10,819 nucleotides of DNA from Desulfobacterales bacterium. Its GTDB lineage: Bacteria; Desulfobacterota; DSM-4660; Desulfatiglandales; Desulfatiglandaceae. The stretch covers positions 1 to 10,819 of the forward strand of contig JAKLQB010000930.1 in assembly GCA_022013615.1 (NCBI GenBank), read 5' to 3'. This document shows, one piece after another, positions 1-5,140 of the stretch; within the stretch, counting starts at the first letter, position 1, and each line of letters starts with the position of its first letter. The position numbers and the translations under genes are program-made. A model generated the notes under the pieces. The model did not search any database, was not told the origin of the DNA, and saw nothing but the letters and a program-made list of their open reading frames with translations.

Positions 1-26
1 GAGATAGGAGCCCATGGTAGGATATA

Positions 27-1043
27 ATGCTGGTGGCACAATGGTACGGGGATCAACGTATTGATCTTAAGCTCAAGACCCCAATTGCAGGGGCTGATCC
101 AAAAGAAAAGGTCGTGTTTACGGAAGACAAGCAGAGGCTTTCTTACGATTCACTCCTGATTGCAACGGGAAGTCATTCGTTTATTCCTCCCATAAAAGGC
201 TCTGAAAAGGAAGGCGTCTTCGCCCTGCGCAATATCCAGGATGCTCGAGGCATTTCTGTCCGGGCGAAAGATATCGAAGATGTTGTCCTTATCGGGGGTG
301 GTTTACTGGGCCTTGAGGCAGGAAATGCCCTCCTGAAGTTAGGGAAAAAGGTTACTGTGGTGGAGTTTTTCCCAAGGCTTTTACCGAGGCAGCTGGATGT
401 AGACGGTGCTCAAAGGCTTCAGAAAGTCATGGAAAAGATGGGGTTTTCATTCAGGCTCGGGGCCAGGACACAGGAGATATCTGGAAACGATCAGGTAACC
501 GGCGTGTTGCTGGAAGGCGGGGAGTCCATTCCCTCAAAGATGGTTATCATATCGGCAGGTGTTCGGCCAAACCTCGAATTGGCGGAGCCTCTGGGTCTGG
601 AAAATGACAAGGGCATTAAGGTGGATGAATACCTGCGGACAAACCAGACCGATATTTATGCGGCCGGTGATGTGGCCGAGTTCAGGGGGATGCCGTACGG
701 AATCTGGCCGGCAGCCATGGAGCAGGGGCAAATAGCCGGGACAAACATGGCCGGAGGAAATCTGGTATATAAAGGAACTACCATGGCCAACAGCCTTAAG
801 ATTGTAGGGGTGGATCTGGCTTCCGCGGGCAATATTGATGCGGAAAACGAAAAGGAATCCAGAGTGTTCACCGATGATAAAGTTTACAAGAAGATAGTCA
901 TGGAAAACAATCAAATTATTGGTTGCATTATGTTGGGAGACACAAAGGACTTTAACAAAATCACAAAAGCCATGTCTGAAAAAAAGGATATTTCTCAGGT
1001 GAAAGATCAAATCCTGTCTGAAGGGTTTGATTTAAGCAAATGA
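27..1043 (+). CDS. NAD(P)/FAD-dependent oxidoreductase (rubredoxin-reductase/NirB-like), lacking the N-terminal FAD region
   Basis: Flavoprotein disulfide-reductase family enzyme, expected to pass electrons between NAD(P)H and an unknown acceptor through FAD in the cytoplasm. Visible motifs are LLIATGS (43-49), the NAD(P)-binding fold GGGLLGLEAG (90-99) ending in an acidic VVE (111-113), and the second FAD motif TDIYAAGDV (208-216). A C-terminal domain at about 250-320 resembles that of rubredoxin reductases. Relatives are about 400 residues; this one is 338 and lacks the first GxGxxG FAD fold and about 70-85 residues. The frame is closed by TAG at 18-20, only 9 bases before this ATG. The intervening codons read plausibly as coding (Asp-Ile before Met-Leu-Val). 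Therefore either the gene is broken by a nonsense mutation and its 5' part lies outside the window, or a truncated form starts here. It overlaps the next gene by ATGA. Confidence 0.85.
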   Translation: MLVAQWYGDQRIDLKLKTPIAGADPKEKVVFTEDKQRLSYDSLLIATGSHSFIPPIKGSEKEGVFALRNIQDARGISVRAKDIEDVVLIGGGLLGLEAGNALLKLGKKVTVVEFFPRLLPRQLDVDGAQRLQKVMEKMGFSFRLGARTQEISGNDQVTGVLLEGGESIPSKMVIISAGVRPNLELAEPLGLENDKGIKVDEYLRTNQTDIYAAGDVAEFRGMPYGIWPAAMEQGQIAGTNMAGGNLVYKGTTMANSLKIVGVDLASAGNIDAENEKESRVFTDDKVYKKIVMENNQIIGCIMLGDTKDFNKITKAMSEKKDISQVKDQILSEGFDLSK

Positions 1044-2563
1044 TCCGCACTTCAGCCCAATACCACCAGCAAACGAGCTATAAGCGCCATGAAATGACAG
1101 GGCATTTCCTTGACTGGGAAAACCAGCCCACGGTTTTCAAGACCTATCCCGGGGTTACACCTGTTCAGCTTCCGGGAGAAATGCAATTCCCCGATACGAC
1201 ACTTTGTAACCTGCTCAAGGAAGACCGTGCCAGGAATCGGACGCCCCTATCGCTGGGCATGGAAGACCTTTCCCGCATATTGATGTTGACTTGCAGACTT
1301 ACTGCCAGGGCTCGACATGCTAATGGAGAATTTCATTACCGCAGTGCTGCATCGGCAGGAGCGCTCTATCCAACTGAAATTTATGTGGCCCCACAAGGCG
1401 TGAACGACATTGAGGATGGGCTTTATCACTTTTCAATCGCTCACCATGGCCTTTCCCTTCTCCGCAAAGGGAATCTATCTCCCTGGATCGTCAAAGCAGC
1501 CCAACCTATAAGCATAAAAACGCCTCTTTTGACCTTTTTCTTTTCCGCCATATTTTTCCGGAGTGCATGGAAATACCGGGACCGATCCTATCGGTACCAC
1601 CTGCTCGACACAGGCCATGTGCTTGAAAACCTTACCCTGGCTTTTAAGGCTATGGGCCTTCCCCATACCATTTCCTATGATTTCGATGATTACGAGGTCA
1701 ACCGTCTTCTTGGCCTGGATGATTTCAAGGAAGTCTCCCTCGCCCTATGCCAAATTCCTGGGAATAGTCCTCTCCAGGGTCAAACAGATGAAGGGATTGA
1801 TGAAATACCTGATCATATGAAAACCGCAAGCAAGGTAGCGCATAAAGAAATTGACTACCCTGCCATACGCGAAATCCATACGGCAGGAGTCAGAAAAACA
1901 TCGCCATTAGAGCCAGCGACCCAGATGGTCCATGAACTGGGCGTCATCCCTGACACCTGGACAAAAATCGAGGCCCCTCCTACATGGCCTGAAACCACAG
2001 GATACGCTGAAACCGTCTTTGGCCGCCGTTCCAGGCGCAATTTCGTCCCTGAACCCATATCCCCGGCCTGTCTTTTCGCTCTTTTGGACGCGCTTTGTAC
2101 AACCGAATCAGAGAGCAACTCAATGTCGTCGAATCCTTACCAAACCGTTTCCACTGGATTCCTCATCGGTAGAGCCCAGGGCTTTGAACCAGGCTTTTAT
2201 TTGCTGGACAGTTTTTCAGAATCCTATGGGATCATCTCTCTCGAATCTATTATTGAAAGGATGGCTCGCGTCTGCCTTGACCAGGCATGGCTTGCCAATG
2301 CGGCCGTACACTTTGTTTTCATGACAAATCTCCATATCCTGGACCGTGTATGGGGGGCCAGGGGCTACCGCTACGCCATGATGACCGCCGGCATGATGGG
2401 TGAGAGGCTCTACCTTGTCGCCGAAGCCATGGGGCTTGGTTGTTGCGGAATCGGAGCCTTCTATGACTTTGAGGCTGCCGAGATCCTAAACCTTAATACC
2501 GAATCGCGGCTCCTTTATCTTGTTGCCGTAGGGGTGGTCAAAGGATTGAAACAGATCCGTTAA
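1040..2563 (+). CDS. SagB/ThcOx-type dehydrogenase with two nitroreductase-fold domains
   Basis: FMN-dependent oxidoreductase of the nitroreductase superfamily. SagB/ThcOx members oxidise azolines to azoles during peptide natural-product maturation, but many stand-alone members have unknown substrates. The protein has 507 residues and carries two nitroreductase-like domains. Domain 1, about 60-245, contains the SagB-typical RSAASAGALYPTE (101-113). Domain 2, about 322-505, opens with FGRRSRRNF (327-335), the usual flavin-phosphate-contacting arginine cluster. The two halves carry equivalent helices: YRYHLLDTGHVLENL near 184-198 and YRYAMMTAGMMGERL near 443-457. The start ATG at 1040 overlaps the stop of the oxidoreductase (ATGA), which indicates translational coupling and suggests that the flavoprotein reduces or partners this enzyme. 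No YcaO or precursor-peptide gene is visible nearby, so a role in peptide modification is not supported here. Confidence 0.88.
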   Translation: MIRTSAQYHQQTSYKRHEMTGHFLDWENQPTVFKTYPGVTPVQLPGEMQFPDTTLCNLLKEDRARNRTPLSLGMEDLSRILMLTCRLTARARHANGEFHYRSAASAGALYPTEIYVAPQGVNDIEDGLYHFSIAHHGLSLLRKGNLSPWIVKAAQPISIKTPLLTFFFSAIFFRSAWKYRDRSYRYHLLDTGHVLENLTLAFKAMGLPHTISYDFDDYEVNRLLGLDDFKEVSLALCQIPGNSPLQGQTDEGIDEIPDHMKTASKVAHKEIDYPAIREIHTAGVRKTSPLEPATQMVHELGVIPDTWTKIEAPPTWPETTGYAETVFGRRSRRNFVPEPISPACLFALLDALCTTESESNSMSSNPYQTVSTGFLIGRAQGFEPGFYLLDSFSESYGIISLESIIERMARVCLDQAWLANAAVHFVFMTNLHILDRVWGARGYRYAMMTAGMMGERLYLVAEAMGLGCCGIGAFYDFEAAEILNLNTESRLLYLVAVGVVKGLKQIR

Positions 2564-2594
2564 CTGTTCACTGTTCACCGTTCACCGTTCACCG
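2564..2594 (+). repeat. Heptamer tandem repeat, 4.4 copies of C(T/C)GTTCA
   Basis: Starting at the first base after the stop codon of the SagB-like gene, the sequence reads CTGTTCA twice (2564-2577), then CCGTTCA twice (2578-2591), then CCG. It is a period-7 simple repeat with one variable position. Similar heptamer repeats (STRRs) are well known between genes in cyanobacteria. Here it may be part of a dispersed family, but only one locus with this unit lies in the window. Confidence 0.85.
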
Positions 2595-2866
2595 ATTGCA
2601 GAAAGGACCTTGACCAAATTTAGTTCATTAGGGTATATTTACATAAAATAATTATAATCTTTTGATCCTTCCAATACTTGCCATAACTGCTCAATATGCT
2701 GGGGCAGCATAAAAGACTCACCCCAGTTAAATAGTCAGAGATTTAACGGGTCAGGCGCCTATATTCCTAATACGGAGTTTATACGTAAGGGTTTTATCCA
2801 CTCCACCTATAGCAGGGAGTTATGTGGGAGGATGGGGCTAAACCATTATAAAAAAAATTTTATCTG
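2595..2866. other. Intergenic region: candidate promoter, hairpin and possible short reading frame
   Basis: No convincing full gene lies here. On the plus strand, TTGACC (2610-2615) is followed after 18 bases by TATATT (2634-2639), a plausible sigma-70-like pair, but 230 bases from the next gene. A perfect 7-bp stem with a GGG loop lies at 2695-2711 (TATGCTG/CAGCATA). It has no T-tract and is not a terminator. On the minus strand a 23-codon frame (ATG at 2710, stop at 2639) is preceded by a good GGGGTGAG ribosome site and has protein-like composition. It could be a gene remnant or chance. The start of the next gene lies in an A/T-rich run with no clear Shine-Dalgarno sequence. Confidence 0.4.
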
Positions 2867-3388
2867 ATGGATAATTCTGATTTCAAACCTATAATTCACA
2901 TTATAGGCTTACCTGGAGCTGGCAAGACAACTCTATCGAAGAAGCTGGCAAGGAAGCTAAAAGTTCCTATATATCGCATTGGGGAATATCGCTCTAAATT
3001 TCCGATGACGATTTATGGGGAGGCAGATGCATGGTTAGCTCTGTTCAAGAACCTGTCTAAACGGAAATGGAGAAATTGCATCCTTGAAACTACTGGATTC
3101 AATCGCAGGGAAACATTCTTAAGGGCAGTTTTGCCAGGGTACCAAATTATTACGATAAAATTGGAGGCTAAGAGAAAGGTTTTATATGAAAGAGTCGGGA
3201 AAAAAAGGAAGAGTGATCAAGGTGGCGAGTGGTTTTATAGTACAGATTACAAAGACAAATATGAATTTGTAAGAAAGTCATTTAAAACATTCAAAACAAT
3301 ACCGGCGGATATTAGAATTGATACTAGTACCATGAGACCATCGGAAGTGTATAAAGTGGTCTTGAAAAAATTGGATTTCATAATTTGA
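2867..3388 (+). CDS. P-loop kinase-like AAA-family ATPase, small
   Basis: A 173-residue P-loop NTPase of the nucleotide/shikimate-kinase-like type; the substrate is unknown. The Walker A motif GLPGAGKTT spans 14-22. A hydrophobic strand with acidic residue, CILETTG (71-77), fits the Walker B/substrate strand. The basic stretch ERVGKKRK (108-115) could be a LID arginine/lysine region, and the tail at about 146-169 (IDTST followed by an amphipathic helix) is typical of small kinases of this fold. The ATG at 2867 is the first start after an in-frame TAA 18 bases upstream, but no good ribosome site is visible. Base composition is clearly more AT-rich than the flanking sagB and tup genes, so it probably belongs to the accessory segment. 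It could be a defence or modification kinase; nothing in the sequence fixes that. Confidence 0.75.
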   Translation: MDNSDFKPIIHIIGLPGAGKTTLSKKLARKLKVPIYRIGEYRSKFPMTIYGEADAWLALFKNLSKRKWRNCILETTGFNRRETFLRAVLPGYQIITIKLEAKRKVLYERVGKKRKSDQGGEWFYSTDYKDKYEFVRKSFKTFKTIPADIRIDTSTMRPSEVYKVVLKKLDFII

Positions 3389-3419
3389 CTCTTTAACTTG
3401 GTTTTGGGACTGTAAAGAG
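3389..3419. other. Inverted repeat CTCTTTA/TAAAGAG directly after the kinase stop codon
   Basis: Perfect 7-bp arms at 3389-3395 and 3413-3419 are separated by 17 bases and start at the base following the TGA stop. There is no T-run after the stem, so it is not a standard intrinsic terminator. It may stabilise the 3' end of the transcript or act as an operator for the downstream pair. Confidence 0.4.
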
Positions 3420-3460
3420 AGCAAATCTAAATAAGAACAGGGCCAGCCTCTCTTGTTGAG

Positions 3461-3490
3461 TCTTGGTCTACAAGAAAACAATATCGATAT
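3461..3490. promoter_or_regulatory. Palindromes upstream of the two-gene nuclease/DUF2283 unit (possible operator)
   Basis: Just before the ATG at 3494 lie a short hairpin TCTTG/CAAGA (3461-3465 and 3471-3475) and the perfect 10-bp palindrome ATATCGATAT (3481-3490). Toxin-antitoxin operons are usually autoregulated through palindromes at this position. That use here is inference, and no -35/-10 pair is convincing. Confidence 0.25.
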
Positions 3491-3493
3491 ACT

Positions 3494-3820
3494 ATGATAG
3501 GTACTGTTACATCAAAAAATGGTAAAGAAATTAGACTAACGGAAGAACGATGGTCTCATATTGTTGAGGCCCATGATTATATGGCCGGCAATCAGGATAT
3601 GGTTTTTGAGACCTTAGAAAATCCAGATTCCATAATTGATGATGGGAAAGATGAATTGATAGCAATTAGGCATTATGTCCACACATCAATTTCTGAAAAA
3701 CATGCTGTTGTGATATATAAAGGACAACAAAATGATGGGTTTGTGATAACAGCGTTTATGACCTCAAAACCCGAAAAGATAATCAAAAAGGGGGTTATAT
3801 GGAACAAGTCAATATTATAG
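3494..3820 (+). CDS. PBECR/RelE-like nuclease-fold protein, candidate toxin
   Basis: A 108-residue protein resembling the PBECR (phage Barnase-EndoU-ColicinE5/RelE-like) group. Members share an N-terminal 'LTxERWxHIxxxH' signature, seen here as LTEERWSHIVEAH (15-27). They also have a basic/aromatic strand, IAIRHYV (56-62), and the pattern VVIYK...GFVITAFMT (72-90). Such domains are predicted RNases found as polymorphic or type II toxins. The next gene, a DUF2283 protein, starts inside this one (22-base overlap, different frame), the arrangement expected for a toxin and its partner. Family assignment is from remembered sequence patterns, so an uncharacterised BrnT- or DUF4258-like nuclease fold is an alternative. 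No clear Shine-Dalgarno sequence precedes the ATG. The gene is AT-rich like its neighbours. Confidence 0.7.
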   Translation: MIGTVTSKNGKEIRLTEERWSHIVEAHDYMAGNQDMVFETLENPDSIIDDGKDELIAIRHYVHTSISEKHAVVIYKGQQNDGFVITAFMTSKPEKIIKKGVIWNKSIL

Positions 3821-4017
3821 AGTCTATCCCTTATCTTTTGAAAATGCCATCCAAGCGGATATGGATTGATTATGACGACGAAGCGGATGTGCTCTATCTT
3901 AGTTTTAGAAAGCCTCAGCAGGCAAACGACAGTGTTATGGAAGATGATATTATCTACCACTACCATGACAAGGTTCTTGTTGGCCTTACAATATTGCATG
4001 CAAAAGAAAGGGTTTGA
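3799..4017 (+). CDS. DUF2283 domain protein, candidate antitoxin partner
   Basis: A 72-residue protein. The segment IDYDDEADVLYLSF (about 23-36) is the DUF2283 signature (a beta strand with acidic residues followed by LYLxF), and the pattern DDIIYHYHDKVLVGLTIL (48-65) completes the small beta-rich domain. DUF2283 proteins are very often encoded beside small RelE/BrnT-like nucleases and are suspected antitoxins or dimeric regulators; none of that is proven by the sequence. The ATG at 3799 has a strong ribosome site (GGGGG at about 3790-3794) placed inside the end of the upstream gene, indicating coupled translation. The first 20 residues (helical, up to KMPSKR) precede the DUF2283 domain and could hold the partner-binding segment. 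Confidence 0.78.
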   Translation: MEQVNIIESIPYLLKMPSKRIWIDYDDEADVLYLSFRKPQQANDSVMEDDIIYHYHDKVLVGLTILHAKERV

Positions 4018-4038
4018 ATAATACTGCTATTTAAAATG

Positions 4039-4068
4039 CGCAAATTCCTCAACACTTTTGCGTTTTTT
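4039..4068 (+). terminator. Weak intrinsic terminator after the DUF2283 gene
   Basis: A 6-bp stem CGCAAA (4039-4044) / TTTGCG (4057-4062) with a 12-base loop is followed at once by six T residues (4063-4068), 21 bases after the stop codon. The stem is short, so termination would be inefficient. Confidence 0.45.
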
Positions 4069-4155
4069 GACAGGATTACAGGATAGACTAAATTTAAGAA
4101 ATGGATTTAAGAAACTCAAAAGAAATCCTGTTATACTTGTAAATCCTGTCTAAAA
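4064..4155. repeat. Intergenic imperfect hairpin of GACAGGAT/ATCCTGTC 8-9 base units
   Basis: The left arm holds GACAGGATT then ACAGGATA (4069-4085). The right arm holds AATCCTGTT, ATACTTGTA and AATCCTGTC, three 9-base units at 4124-4150. GACAGGATT (4069-4077) pairs perfectly with AATCCTGTC (4142-4150), ACAGGAT (4078-4084) with ATCCTGT (4125-4131), and TTTT (4064-4067) with AAAA (4152-4155). Inside the loop ATTTAAGAA occurs twice, 13 bases apart (4092-4100, 4105-4113). The whole looks like a small dispersed intergenic repeat or MITE-like hairpin. Confidence 0.6.
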
Positions 4156-4184
4156 CACTTGGGCGGTAGGTGACCGATTTGACA

Positions 4185-4793
4185 ATGGAATCATACGGAA
4201 TACTGGCGAAAGAGACCGGATATTCTCTGACCGCCAGCCATCTTTTGGAATATCTTTTTTGCCCCAGGTTTACCTATTTTTAGTACGTGCTGGACATCCC
4301 TCAACATGAAGAGAAACGCTTTAAGGTGGAAGTTGGTAGAAAGATCCATGAAAAAAAGATGAACCCTGAGTACCTTAGAGAAAAATTAGGGGTGACAGAA
4401 AAAAAAAGATTGATGTTTATCTTGCCAGCCCTTCTGGCATACGGGGAACTGTGGGTGAGATCCTTTTTTTTGGACGATAGCACAGCCGCGCCTCTTGATT
4501 ACAAGTACGCCAAGTACAAAGAGAGGACATTCAAGAACCATCGTTACCAATTGGTCTTTTATGCTCAGCTCATCAAGGATAATTTTTATGTTCCGGTAAC
4601 CCGGGGCTTTATCATTTACACGCGCAGTAAGAACAAGCTCATTGAAGCACCCATTCGTGAAAAGGATTTTAAGGCACTCCGAAAAACCATATCGGAGATT
4701 TTGGATATTGTTCAACAGTGCATGTATCCGAAGCCAACAAAATATAAGCAGCGGTGCCCTGATTGTTGCTACCGAAATATTTACGAAAAGTAG
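4185..4793 (+). pseudogene. cas4: Disrupted CRISPR-associated exonuclease Cas4
   Basis: Cas4 is a RecB-like nuclease with an Fe-S cluster that helps process spacers for Cas1-Cas2. From ATG 4185 the frame gives a Cas4 N-terminus with the first cluster cysteine in LFCPRFTYF, then TAG at 4281-4283 (codon 33), then continues as YVLDIPQHEEKRF and GRKIHE. Next come nine A residues (4399-4407) where ten would keep frame, and eight T (4464-4471) where seven would. Between them the plus-2 frame reads DVYLASPSGIRGTV, the Cas4 core, so two compensating indels mis-frame about 22 codons. The nuclease Asp expected after GTV is Gly (GGT, 4454-4456). Later motifs are intact: LDYK, the YQLVFYAQL helix, and cluster cysteines CMYP and CPDCC. 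Without repair, only a C-terminal ORF from GTG 4287 is open. A weak ribosome site (AGGTGA) precedes 4185. No cas1 or cas2 follows. Confidence 0.82.
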
Positions 4794-4952
4794 ATTTTGG
4801 GCGATAATTGTAGCTTTATTAATGAGTTAACTGAACTCTGGAAGGGGGGTAAACTGCAAAATTGAGGGCTAAACACTTCAAAAGTGAACAATTATCGGCC
4901 TTTGAAAAAACCTCTAACAAGCCGTAATCGCGGAAATACCCGGCCAAATGAG
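4794..4952 (+). other. Putative CRISPR leader between cas4 and the repeats
   Basis: This 159-base non-coding stretch separates the cas4 remnant from the first repeat. It lies on the side expected for a leader, given the plus-strand orientation of the repeats. It is moderately AT-rich and contains a small hairpin CACTT/AAGTG (4874-4886). I see no further repeat copy at the positions expected upstream of 4953. No convincing promoter pair was identified. Confidence 0.35.
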
Positions 4953-5134
4953 ATTGAAGAAAGGGTTCCGCTGACACAGGGATTGAAACGGGAAGAATTG
5001 AATATTGACTATTGTCTATTGACTATTGAAGAAAGGATTCCAATAAAACAAGGATTGAAACCTCCGCGATTTCTGCGTTCTCTGCGGTGATATTAATATT
5101 GGAGAAAGGGTTCCAATAAAACAAGGATTTTAAC
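4953..5134 (+). CRISPR. Degenerate three-repeat CRISPR array remnant (37-base repeats)
   Basis: Repeats lie at 4953-4989, 5025-5061 and 5098-5134, each 37 bases. Spacers are 4990-5024 (35 bases) and 5062-5097 (36 bases). All start ATTG(A/G)AGAAAGG(G/A)TTCC. Repeats 2 and 3 share AATAAAACAAGG in the middle, where repeat 1 has GCTGACACAGGG. Repeats 1 and 2 end GATTGAAAC, the class 1 crRNA 5'-handle type, while the last ends GATTTTAAC, decay typical of the trailer end. Orientation is plus strand, downstream of cas4. Repeat identity is lower than in active arrays and no adaptation or effector genes are present, so it is probably a relic. Spacer 1 is largely a heptamer tandem repeat. A chance set of short direct repeats is unlikely, given the equal lengths and spacing. 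Confidence 0.75.
4994..5028 (+). repeat. Heptamer tandem repeat (nnnATTG, five units) filling CRISPR spacer 1
   Basis: Five consecutive 7-base units all end in ATTG: AGAATTG, AATATTG, ACTATTG, TCTATTG and ACTATTG. They cover nearly the whole of spacer 1 and run into the first four bases of repeat 2 (ATTG). The best-conserved portion is TATTGAC, TATTGTC, TATTGAC, TATTGAA (5003-5030). Confidence 0.8.
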
Positions 5135-5140
5135 TTAACC

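Noticed and set aside
534..1010. 158-residue minus-strand frame
   Set aside because: Lies wholly antisense to the oxidoreductase, whose motifs are unambiguous; a shadow frame.
2695..2711. Hairpin as an intrinsic terminator for the SagB-like gene
   Set aside because: No T-run follows on either strand, and it lies 130 bases beyond the stop.
4281..4283. Amber (TAG) recoding, for example pyrrolysine, because two genes in the window are interrupted by TAG
   Set aside because: The same cas4 also carries two frameshifts and a lost nuclease residue, which points to decay. Other genes (the nuclease-fold gene at 3818-3820, tupB, the ACT gene) use TAG as their normal stop.
4894..4930. A fourth CRISPR repeat upstream of 4953
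   Set aside because: Only AACAAG and scattered positions match (about 14 of 37), and the spacing to the next repeat would be 22 bases, not 35-36.
4884..5090. 68-residue open frame across the CRISPR-like repeats
   Set aside because: It is explained by the repeat structure: its repeated 'EER(V/I)P..QGLK' peptide is just the translation of two 37-base repeats.
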